NCBI GenBank assembly: GCA_950022295.1
Contig: OX465595.1
Coordinates: forward strand, 119,290,270 to 119,354,269
Direction: 5' to 3'
Source: Bromus sterilis
Lineage: Eukaryota > Streptophyta > Magnoliopsida > Poales > Poaceae
Length of the DNA: 64,000 nt
The translations under genes and the position numbers were made by a program. Shown one piece after another: positions 55,154 to 64,000 of the stretch; the first letter of the stretch is position 1; the number at the start of each line of letters is the position of its first letter. The notes beneath the pieces are model-generated. The model worked only from the letters and a program-made list of their open reading frames with translations, was not told the DNA's origin and ran no database searches.

Positions 55154-56946
55154 ACGTGCCCTTCTCACTTTTCCATTGTATTATCCGTTTTATTTGTCAT
55201 TTTTGTTGTTCGCTTTGATCTTTTCGAAGCTTTTGCCCGTTTTTCTTTCTTTCTTTCTTTGCAAAAACAACAAAAAGATTTTCTCTTTTCTTTTGCTCTT
55301 GTTTAAACCTTTAAAAACCCAAAAAGATTTCCTTTCTTTCTTTAGTTTGCTTTGTTTTCAGAGTTCAGCTCGAGTCCGTGATGGCATTTGATAATATTTC
55401 CCGCGTTTGATCGTGCAAGTGACAAGGCAGTAATGATGAAGATCGACGGAAGGGAAGCAATAAGGAAAACCGGTATGAACTCTTCTTGTTTCTACTTTTG
55501 TACATATGCCTGTACTTATGATCTAGAGAGCAGCTTGTAGCGACATAGTGCTATGTTTACAATGCTTTCCCAGTGTTCATGCTTTCCTTGTGGCTAATCT
55601 CAAATAGCTAGAGTACATAATGTGTTGTTGAAATGATTTACATGCATTGCATTGTTCATGGTTTGGCATACTGAAGTGGTATTTCCCTTTGGAGAATTTT
55701 TGGATTGACTTGGCACATGTTCACACATGCTTATGACTAAAAAAGTCTATTTTGCCTTGATGATCTTTTTGTTTCAGAATAGTTATATCACTTTCATGCC
55801 CGATTCAATGTTGCTTTGTCGCTCTGCATGATTATGACATTTATTGCTCTCTAGTTGGTCGCTTCCCAGTCTTTTGCTAGCCTTCGCTCGCACTAATCGG
55901 AATTCTGCTTGTGCTTCCAAACTCCTTTTCAAACCCAGTTGTTCCATTTGAGTCCACCATACCTACCTATATGTGGTATTTACCGGCCACTCCTAACTTA
56001 GACTTTCTTGTGCCATCTCGAAATTTATTCAAAAGTTTCCCTTTTGTAACCGTACAAGCTCATGGTGCGGTGAGGGGAAATCAGTATCTTTCATGCCAAA
56101 AATATTTTGACGGAAGTTTTAACTAGTCAAACAAAAAAAATATGAGAGTTACACTTCCCCCATACTTGATGATGGAGTGAAATGGACCAAATGCTGCTTA
56201 TGATAGATGGAACGATACCCTCCTTCCATCCTTGAGGCAAAATAAAAGGTTCCGTAGACCATCAAAGGATTTATGGATAAGGGAATATGTGTAAGAAAAA
56301 GGCATTATATATGGTTGGCATGGGAGATATTGAGAGACCATTACCGTTCACCGTTGACTGCAAAGTTGCACTTCTCAAAAATGTTTTATCTCTGTTTTCA
56401 AAACCAAGAGCTCTGGCACATGATTAGTCTTTGCTTCCTTTCACGGGTTTTCAACCTTGCCATCAAAAGCCACGGTTCGAGAGTCTCCCCTTCTTTCTTC
56501 AAAGCACCAACTATGAGAGCACAAATCTCATTCTTAGTGTAACATGCATTGTCCCAACGTATTACATTGTCTTCTGCATGATTGTGTTATTGCTAGTCTG
56601 AAATACTGAGCTCTAGTCACCTTTAAAACTCCGGAGTAGTTTCTGCATTTATGTTTTGCTTCACTCATGGAGGCTAGCGAAATGCCACTCAAGTATGTTC
56701 AAGTTATGTGCATTGTGATCCTGTCTTGATTTTCGGCAGTATATTATTTACTTTTAGTTGTTTGTGACTGATCACATGAAAGAAGAATTGCTTCACGCAT
56801 TGTCCTTATAGCACTGTTTCAATACTTGCTAAACTCTTTTCGTAGTACATGCTTATATACATCTAATGAAGCAAAAGAGTTTGTCAAAGTTTTCTTTGTC
56901 GCGTCCAGTTCATTGAACAGAATTGCTTGAGGACAAGCAATATGCT
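55154..56946 (+). other. 3' noncoding region of gypsy C
   Basis: No supported ORF. It includes a CTTT microsatellite (about 55245-55262) and T-rich stretches. The segment 55880-56000 (CGGAATTCTGCTTGTGCTTC, then TGAGTCCACCATACCTACC) has a close counterpart in gypsy B at 63895-64000, showing that the two elements share this 3' region. Confidence 0.7.
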
Positions 56947-56960
56947 AAGCTTGGGGGAGT
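56947..56960 (+). other. Polypurine tract of gypsy C
   Basis: AAGCTTGGGGGAGT lies directly before the 3' LTR. Confidence 0.88.
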
Positions 56961-58342
56961 TGATACGTCTCAAACGTATCTAATTTTCCAAACACTTTTG
57001 CTATTGTTTTGCCCTCATTCTTGCATGATTTGGACGAAACTAACCCGGACTAACGTTGTTTTCAGCAGAGCTGCCTGTATGGTTTTATTGTGTGCAGGAA
57101 AATGGATTTTTAGACGTTCCAGAAAATTCCAAGAAAAATACCAGAAAATCCACGCACCCGAAGGAGCCAAAAGCCAGAAGTGGGACCAGAGGGGAGTCCT
57201 GGGGGCCCCAGGCGCCCCCTGGCGCGGCCAGGGGTGGGGCCGCGCCCTCTGGCCGCCTGGGCGCCTCCCCCCTCCTCTGGTACCCTACCGAGACTCCTAT
57301 TTATCCCCGTGACGGGAAAACCCCAGAACAGAAGTCGTTTTCCCAGTTTCCGTCGTGGAGCCGCCGCCACCCTCTGATCTTCTTCGGGAGGGCTAATCTG
57401 GAGGCTGATTTGGCCTCCGGAGAGGGGAGATCATCGCCGTCGTCATCACCATCACCACTCCATCCATCCTCCATGACTTCCCTTCACATGTGTGAGTAAT
57501 TCCCTGCTGTAGGCAAAGGGGATGGTAGGGATTGGATGAGTTTGATCATGTAATAGTTCGTCTGATTGTTGGGGGCATGTTGCCTATCATCTAGATTGGT
57601 GTTTATCTTCTTTGCTTCAACTTGTTGCTCTTAATGCTTGTCACTTTGGGCCCGAGTGCCATGTTTTCAGATCTGAACCCTATGTGTTTTCATGAATATA
57701 TTTGTGTTCTAGATCCTATCTATGAGTTGTATGCACCTATTATGGCCCGGAACCGGCGATCCCAAAGGTGACAGCTTGGGACACCAAAGGGCATGGTCCA
57801 TAATTTGAGGATTCCATGTATCCATTGAGCTTATTGCTTTGTTCCGATGCTCTTTGACAGGAGCACCTTAATCTCCATAAGTTCCCTTTGGCCCCGTTCG
57901 TAGCGGGATGGTAGGACAAAAGATGTTGTGCAAGTTCTTATTGCAAGCACGCACAACTACCTATGGGATACATGCCTAATGTTTGATATTTGCCTATATG
58001 ATCATTGCTTTTCTGTGTGCCTTGCCCCGTGTTAGAATTTATTACATGTTCACTCTCATCCATGCAGCGCCCAACCATCCATCTCCCTAGCCTACAGTGT
58101 TTTAAATCCTGCTGGTCATTAGTTGTTACTTTTGCTGTTACTTTTGTTGTTGCCACTATCATTATCCTATTACCATTACCACTTATCTTTTGTTGCAAGC
58201 AAGTATATTTCAGGTGCGGTTGAATTGACAACTCAACTGTCAAAGCTTATAAATACTCTTTGGCTCCCCGTGTGTCGAATCAATAAATTGGGTTAACTTA
58301 CCCGCGAAGACTATCTCGATCCCTTACGCATGTGGGGCATCA
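56961..58342 (+). repeat. 3' LTR of gypsy C
   Basis: 1,382 bp. It is two bases shorter than the 5' LTR because of the C-run in the GC-rich palindrome. The target duplication CCTAT follows. Confidence 0.92.
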
Positions 58343-58347
58343 CCTAT

Positions 58348-59509
58348 TCATGAGCTCCCCAAGGAAACTATACTTACATACTTTTATGCCAGACTTTCTC
58401 GTCAGGATAGGGAGATGTTGGATGCCTCCTCTAGTGGGGTATTTCAGACGAAAAGCGTTGAAGAAAGATGGGATCTTCTTGAAAGGATCTAGAAGAATAC
58501 TGAAGATTGGGAAATAGATAAAGGTATTGAACCCACTATAAATTATGAGCATGATTATATAGAGAGCTATGTGAAAACTGATTTCTTTAATACCTTTTGC
58601 TCTAATATTGGTCTTGATTCCCATCTAATGATTGATTTTTGTAAGGACTTTGCCTCTCATATTGATTCTTCTAAGAAGAAGAAGAGTCAGCATCATAAAC
58701 CCTTCAAAGAATTATCTATTGATATTCATGTTGCTGAGCCTGTTGTGCCTGCAGTTATATATGAAAAAAAAACTTTTCCCGTAAGAATAAGGGAGCACTC
58801 TTTTGTGACAGGCATAATGAATAAGAGTGAGAGAAGAATTGATGAGCCTGAGAACCAGATTAAGGTCGATCCTCAATTTTCATTGGTTAAGGATCTTATT
58901 ACTAATGATGCTTTAGATTCCAATATAAATTTTTGTGTTGTTTCCACTAACCTTGTCACAGCCAAGAATAAGGGCCTAATTTCAGGTACTCCAGTGGTAT
59001 CTGTTAAAATAGGAGATCATAATTATTATGGGCTATGCGATTTGGGATGGAGTGCTAGTGCTATCCCGTATTCACTTTATCAAGAGATCATGGGTGAGAT
59101 TTCACCTTGTGAACTTGAACAAGTTGATGTTACTTTTCATCTTGCAAACAGAGCAACTATCTCTCCTATCGGAATTGTGAGAGACATTGAAGTCTTATGC
59201 GGAAAGGTAAAGTATCCTACCGACTTCCTAGTACTTGGTTCAGTAAGGGATCATTTTTGTCCTATTATTTTTGGTAGTCCTTTTCTCAGAACTTGTGGAG
59301 CTATAATAGATTGCAAGAAAGGTAAAGTTTCTGTTGAATTCAATGGTGAGCCATATGAATTTAACTTTTCAAAGTTCTCTAAGCAGCCTCGTGGTACTGA
59401 TTTACCTAGTAATGATAAGATTATTGAAGATATTGCTTCCATTGTTATTCCTCCTAATGATCCTTTGCAGCAATATATGGAGGACCACGAGAATGATTTG
59501 CATATGTAG
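58348..59509 (+). pseudogene. Gypsy B gag end and protease
   Basis: The gag frame resumes across the CCTAT duplication (HELPKETILTYFYARLSRQD) and has a TAG at 58490-58492. The protease part reads VSVKIGDHNYYGLCDLGWSA with the catalytic Asp in a Asp-Leu-Gly-Trp context (the usual Ala is replaced), then PIIFGSPFLRTCGAIIDC. A TAG at 59507-59509 interrupts the linker to reverse transcriptase. Confidence 0.85.
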
Positions 59510-60471
59510 GAGAGGAATGAGCTGTACGAAATATTCTTAAGACAACCTGCTATCCTAAAGCACAACCTTCCAGTTGAGCCTTTGGGAATTTCTTCTCAAC
59601 CAAAAGAAGATCCAGTGTTTGATCTTAAACCTCTTCCCGATTCGCTCAAATATGCTTATTTAGATGAAAAGAAAGTATATCCTGTTATTATCAATTCTAA
59701 CCTTTCAGGGTATGAAGAGGATCGACTATTGGAAGTACTTCGCAAACATCGAGGTGCAATTGGCTATACCCTTGATGACATTAAGGGGATTAGTCCGTCT
59801 ATTTGTCAACATACCATCAACCTTGAGCCTGATGCTAAACCGGTTGTTGATCATCAACGACGATTGAATCCGAAAATGATGGATGTTGTAAGGAATGAGA
59901 TTCTCAAGCTTCTAGCCGCATGTATTATCTACCTCATAGCTGATATTAAGTGGGTAAGCCCGGTTCATTGTGTTCCAAAGAAAGGAGGAACAACTGTAGT
60001 TCCTAATGATAAGAATTAACTAATACCTCAGAGAATTATTATTGGGTATCGAATGTGTATTGATTACAGGAAGCGGAACAAGGCAACCAGGAAGGACCAC
60101 TACCTGTTGCCGTTCATCGACCAAATGCTTGAAAGGTTTTCCAAAAATACTCATTTTTCTACTTAGATGTTTATTCTGGCTTCTCTCAAATTCATGTTAA
60201 CACTGTTGATCAATAGAAGACCACTTTTACTTGTCCCTATGGTACTTATGCTTACAGGTGTATGCCTTTTGGTTTATGTAATGCCCCTGCTACTTTTCAA
60301 AGGTGTATGTCTGCTATCTTTCATGGTTTTTGTGAAGAAATTGTGGAGGTATTCATGGACGATTTCTCCGTCTATGGAACCTCTTTTGACCATTGTCTCC
60401 ACAACCTTAATAAAGTTTTGCAGAGATGTGAGGAGACGAACCTGGTGCTTAACTAGGAGAAATTCCACTTT
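59510..60471 (+). pseudogene. pol: Gypsy B reverse transcriptase
   Basis: The RVT_1 domain is readable: ISPSICQHTINLEPDAKPVV, VSPVHCVPKKGG, YRMCIDYRKRNKATRKDHY, then after a one-base loss near 60160 a second frame with MPFGLCNAPATFQRCM and the catalytic FMDDFSVYG (60352-60378). Stops lie at 60017-60019 (TAA), in the 60210s (TAG) and before EKFHFMVNEG near 60455 (TAG, in place of a Trp). The active-site residues themselves are preserved. Confidence 0.88.
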
Positions 60472-61449
60472 ATGGTCAACGAGGGAATTGTTCATGGCCA
60501 CAAGATTTCCGAGACGGGTATTGAAGTGGACAGGGCCAAGATCGAAGCAATTGAAAGGATGCCCTATCCTAGGGACATCAAAGGTATTCGTAGTTTTCTC
60601 GGTCATGCTGGTTTCTATAGAAGATTTATTAAAGACTTTTCTAAGACTTTGAGACCCCTCGCTAATCTTCTCCAGAAGGATGTTCCCTTTGTTTTTGATG
60701 AAGATCTTCAGGAAGCCTTCGAAGTTCTTAAGAAAGCTTTAATGACTGCTCCTATAGTACAACCACCTGATTGGAATTTACCTTTTGAAATTATGTGTGA
60801 TGCTAGTGATTTTGTTGTTGGAGCTGTTTTAGGACAAAGGGTTGATAAGAAGCTGAATGTTAGATCTTATGCTAGCAAAACCCTTGATAGTGCTCAAAAG
60901 AATTATGCTACTACTGAGAAGGAATTCTTGGCAGTAGTGTTTGCTTGTGATAAGTTTAGGCAGTATATTGTTGATTCTAAGATTATTGTTCATACTGACC
61001 ATGCTGCCATTAAGTATCTTATGGAGAAGAAGGATGCCAAACCAAGGCTCATCCGATGGGTACTCCTTCTCCAAGAATTTGATTTGCAGATTTTCGATAG
61101 GAAAGGAGCAGACAATCCGGTGGCGTATAATCTTTCAAGGATGGAAGATATACCGCATGATCCCATTCCAGTCAACGATAGTTTCCCAGACAAACAGCTA
61201 GTTGTTGTTAAAGTACAATCTCTCTCCGACCCTTGGTTTGCAGATTACGCTAACTTTATCGTTGCAAAGTTTTTGCCTCCAGGTTTAACATTTCAGCAAA
61301 GGAAGAAGTTCTTTCATGATTTGAGGCATTACTTTTGGTATGACCCAAATCTTTTCAAAGAAGGTCCAGATGGAATCGTGAGAAGATGCGTACCGGAACA
61401 CGAGCAGAGGGACATTCTCAAACAATGTCACGACAGTCCATATGGATGA
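60472..61449 (+). pseudogene. pol: Gypsy B RT connection and RNase H
   Basis: A 325-codon open stretch in the same frame as the RT motif. It covers GIRSFLGHAGFYRRFIKDFS (connection), FEIMCDASDFVVGAVLGQR, YATTEKEFLAVVFACDKFRQ and IIVHTDHAAIKYLMEKK, giving the D, E and D of RNase H. It ends at a TGA (61447-61449) within the zinc-finger part of integrase. Confidence 0.9.
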
Positions 61450-62565
61450 CATCATGCTGGTGAGAGGACCGCACATAAGTTTCTTCAATCAGGTTTTTAT
61501 TGGCCTACTCTCTTTAAAGATGCTAGAAATTATGTTTTATCTTGTGATAAGTGTGAGAGAGTTGGTAATATTAGTAGGAGGAATGAGATGCCTATGAATT
61601 AATCTCTAGTGATTGAACCTTTTGATTGCTGTGGTTTTGATTTTATGGGTCCTTTTCCTTCCTCTCACAAGTACACTCACATTCTAGTTGCTGTTGATTA
61701 TGTAACCAAGTGGGTAGAAGCACTCCCCACTGAAAGTGTTGATCACAAGACATCTTTGAAAATGCTCAAGGATGTAATTTTTCCTAGGTTTGGAGTACCC
61801 AGGTACCTCATGACTGATGGGGGTTCGCACTTTAGACATGGAGCTTTTAGAAAAGCTTTAGCCAAGTACGATGTCAATCATAGAATTGCTTCACCGTACC
61901 ACCCCCAAACTAGTGGGAAAGTTGAGCTCACCAATAGAGAGATCAAGTTGATCTTACAGAAGACAGTCAATAGAAATAGAAAGGATTGGTCAAATAAGTT
62001 AGGAGATGCTTTGTGGGCATATAGAACTGCTTACAAAAACCCCATGGGCATGTCTCCCTATAAGATGGTCTATGCCAAGGCTTGCCATCTGCCATTAGAA
62101 TTAGAACACAAAGCTTTCTGGGCTATTAGAGAGCTTAATGTTGACCCGAAAGTAGCTGGTGAAAAGCGTCTCATGAACTTGACTTCTCTAGATGAGTGGA
62201 GAAGTGAAGCTTACGAGAGCGCTAAAATGTTCAAGGAAAAGGTAAAGAAGTGGCATGATAGGAGGATTCTGAAACGTGAATTTAATGTTGGTGATAAAGT
62301 TTTGTTGTTTAGATCCCGTTTCAGGTTTTCTCCAGGTAAACTACTTTCCAGGTGGGAAGGGTCATTTCATATTGAGGAAGTCTACCGCTCGGATGCGATC
62401 AAGATTAACAATTTCGAAGGTACTAAACCTCAAGTGGTGAATGGGCAAAGACTTAAGCATTACATAGCAGGAGATCCTGTGAATGTTGATGTGGATTTGG
62501 TATACACAAAGTCTCATGAAGAACATGTAGCAGACCTGTTTCAAACACCAGCAGAAGTAGAATAA
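61450..62565 (+). pseudogene. pol: Gypsy B integrase
   Basis: After the TGA the frame continues through HHAGERTAHKFLQSGFYWP and the paired Cys of SCDKCERVG (H-H-C-C zinc finger). A TAA at 61600-61602 interrupts it, then the core runs open for 318 codons. Counting from 61609 the catalytic residues are D11, D70 and E106 (D35E). The C-terminal FNVGDKVLLFRSRFRFSPGK is the GPY/F-type region. The stop is at 62563-62565. Confidence 0.9.
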
Positions 62566-62571
62566 GGAAAG

Positions 62572-62800
62572 GTATGTATTACGGTAAGGAAACGTCGCGA
62601 AACTGTCTTGAAAGTTCCAGATTATGAATTTTTGAAAAATATAGAAAATTTGAGGCCTAAGAGGAGCCGGAGACCAGCTCCAGGGGGGCCCAGGTGCCCC
62701 CCTGGCGCGGCCCCACCCCTGGCCGCACCGGGAGGCCGCCTGGGCACCCCGGAGCCCGTCTCCGACTCCAATTTGACCTGTTACCTTCCTCTCTGTGCAG
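62572..62800 (+). other. Putative intron with GC-rich palindrome after gypsy B pol
   Basis: A donor-like G/GTATGT lies seven bases after the integrase stop. An acceptor with a good pyrimidine tract (TTACCTTCCTCTCTGTGCAG) ends at 62800. Between them is a GC-rich block (about 62680-62750, GGCGCGGCCCC core) resembling the LTR promoter palindromes. A TATATA motif follows at 62809-62820. Either splicing or an internal promoter could express the next ORF; both are inference. Confidence 0.5.
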
Positions 62801-62908
62801 AAATTTTTGCTATATATTTTCCCGGATCGTTCCGGCAGCGTATCTCGCGATTTCGTGTGTTTTCTTTTCGAGCTATTTTCTGCCAGGACTAAAAGTTGAG
62901 TAGTAGAG

Positions 62909-63346
62909 ATGTCTTCTTGTGGTTCGAGCGGAGAGGACTTCTTGGGATGGCGTCTACGTCAGGTCCAGAAGGATCTCAATCAAGGGAAGCACTTCAATTG
63001 GGCTACCGAAGAAGAAGCTGCCGCAAGACAAGCGGAGATGGAGCGCGCCGTGAGGGAGGAAGTCAAGACTATCACCGCACAACAGCAGGGAGGCCAAAGC
63101 AATCCCATCATGGTGGGATCTCTCCAACCTCATTACAATCTTTCTCCTAACCTTTCAGGGCCCTCCACTTCACCTGAAGATCAATGCATGATTTCCACCA
63201 TCTCCGAGGCCTACCGCATCACCAACCAACTCTGTGAAGATTTCCGTGTGCTACAAGTACATGTGAAAGTCTTGGAGTCAGAGAACCGAACCCTTCGCAG
63301 TGTCATCAGGGATCTGAAGAAACAACCACAACAAGATGAGGAGTAA
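62909..63346 (+). CDS. Small coiled-coil ORF downstream of gypsy B pol (145 aa)
   Basis: The ATG at 62909 opens an uninterrupted frame. The protein has a charged Gln/Glu/Ala-rich first half (KHFNWATEEEAAARQAEMER), a Pro/Ser linker and a Leu-heptad-like end (LCEDFRVLQVHVKVLESENR, then TLRSVIRDLKKQ). I do not recognise a named family. It occupies the place where gypsy C has the Athila env-like ORF, and a PPT-like motif follows in both elements. That the frame is open in an element with many pol stops may be chance given its short length. Confidence 0.6.
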   Translation: MSSCGSSGEDFLGWRLRQVQKDLNQGKHFNWATEEEAAARQAEMERAVREEVKTITAQQQGGQSNPIMVGSLQPHYNLSPNLSGPSTSPEDQCMISTISEAYRITNQLCEDFRVLQVHVKVLESENRTLRSVIRDLKKQPQQDEE

Positions 63347-63382
63347 ATCTCCTCGGGTAATGGCATCCCCTTAGCTTGTTCC

Positions 63383-63396
63383 AAGCTTGGGGGAGT
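63383..63396 (+). other. Internal PPT-like motif, gypsy B
   Basis: AAGCTTGGGGGAGT is followed by GCCTGG rather than an LTR start. It is the same motif as in gypsy C (55140 and 56947). Confidence 0.8.
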
Positions 63397-64000
63397 GCCT
63401 GGTATCTTTATATTTATCTATGTCTTTTAGAGTCAAGTAGAGTCATATCATATCTAGGGAAGTTATCTTATAAAATAGGTCTTTGCATTGAGGTCAATCA
63501 CTCCTTTTTGGAGAGTTATGTATCCGTGAGTGTGGAGTCGTCTATGATGGAATATTAATGAGAAATTTATTGGTCCCTTTGTTTCACTCGGTATTCTCTT
63601 CACACAATCGACCTTATGATGATTCTTATGGGGAGTATTGACCTTATATCAGGTATGGCTTTGAAAACTTTATTTAATCTTGGCAAACATAGCTTTGGTC
63701 ATAACAACAAGCATGTTATTTTTCTCAAATTAGTGACATAGCCAAAACCCTCTTTGTTATTATGCTTGTAATGTTATGTTGACAAGGAAGACAACTTGAT
63801 GTGTTATGCTTGTTTTAATGTTTATGCTTTATATTGATTTGCATCCAAGTCATCATCAATTGTCTGTTGTCCAAAGCCTTTGCTAGCCAAACCTCTGTAC
63901 TAAGCGGAATTCTGCTTGTACATCCATACCCTGAAACCAGTATCTTCCATGTGAGTCCACCATACCTTCCTATTCGTGGTATTCCACTACCACTCCTAAA
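63397..64000 (+). other. 3' noncoding region of gypsy B, runs off the window
   Basis: No supported ORF. The last ~105 bases match the 3' region of gypsy C (55880-56000). A true PPT and 3' LTR should follow outside the window. Confidence 0.65.

Larger units (their letters stand above)
48963..58342 (+). mobile_element. Gypsy C: pol-less Athila-like element with env-like ORF
   Basis: The target duplication CCTAT (48958-48962 and 58343-58347) is perfect. LTRs of 1,384 and 1,382 bp differ by about 30 changes (near 2%). The internal region of 6,614 bp has gag-protease and an Athila-type env-like ORF, and no trace of reverse transcriptase, RNase H or integrase. It must have moved with enzymes from a relative, for which gypsy B-like elements are candidates. 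Confidence 0.9.
46962..64000 (+). mobile_element. Gypsy B: Athila-like Ty3-gypsy element, 3' end beyond the window
   Basis: The element has a 5' LTR, a tRNA-Asp type primer site, gag (split by gypsy C), protease, reverse transcriptase, RNase H, integrase, then a GC-rich palindrome and a small ORF. The start at 46962 (TGTTCTTATATTG) is tentative: a TG start fits and the matching CA end is at 48391, but the 3' LTR and second target duplication are outside the window. It is the only gypsy here with a full enzyme set, though it has several stops and frameshifts. Confidence 0.8.

Overview
This window looks like an intergenic block of a large grass genome, most likely a Triticeae cereal (wheat, barley, rye or Aegilops group). 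The evidence is the repeat content: Ty3-gypsy LTRs starting TGATACGTCTC with a tRNA-Asp type primer site (TGGCGCCGTTGCCGGGGA), Ty1-copia LTRs starting TGTTGGA with a TGGTATCAGAGC primer site, GC-rich U3 palindromes and deep nesting. I found no host protein-coding gene, rRNA or tRNA gene that I can support. About four fifths of the window is LTR retrotransposon; nearly all coding sequence belongs to these elements and most of it is broken. Family and clade names are inferred from motifs and were not confirmed by any search.

Layout. 1-3209: the 3' end of one gypsy element and a reverse-strand copia LTR fragment. 3210-10029: the least repetitive part, with a CpG-rich promoter-like island (about 5360-5860), a DNA element whose inverted arms surround an array of AAGCAACT-type repeats (6783-8295) and a small Tourist-like MITE (9127-9597). 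10030-10757: part of a reverse-strand LTR. 10758-14219: gypsy A (LTR, primer site, gag, start of protease), cut off abruptly. From 14220 the background is a reverse-strand LTR of an Athila-like gypsy, visible in three pieces (14290-14679, 38204-38436, 46899-46961).

Three large insertions split that LTR. Copia A (14680-38203, + strand, TSD GTACT) resembles a Sirevirus: long gag, pol, and a third frame of about 1,290 codons after pol. Inside its gag lies gypsy D (17482-26999, TSD ATCCA), a Tat-like element with gag and protease, no polymerase, and an antisense multi-exon gene (complement 21675-25301). Copia B (38437-46898, - strand, TSD AACAC) has LTRs of equal length, 1,715 bp each, differing at only about 11 sites. 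Gypsy B (from about 46962 past the window end, + strand) is an Athila-like element with gag, protease, reverse transcriptase, RNase H and integrase and a small extra ORF. Gypsy C (48963-58342, TSD CCTAT) is inserted in its gag; it has gag-protease and an Athila-type env-like ORF but no polymerase.

How the parts relate. Perfect 5-bp target duplications and host reading frames that resume across each insertion establish the order of events. The pol-less gypsy C shares its primer site and polypurine tract type and its 3' flanking modules with the polymerase-bearing gypsy B, so B-like relatives are the natural helpers. The most unusual signals are the spliced antisense gene of gypsy D, the long third frame of copia A broken only by stop codons that single C-to-T changes could produce, and a GC-rich palindrome found both in gypsy LTR promoters and before the 3' ORFs of gypsies B and C.
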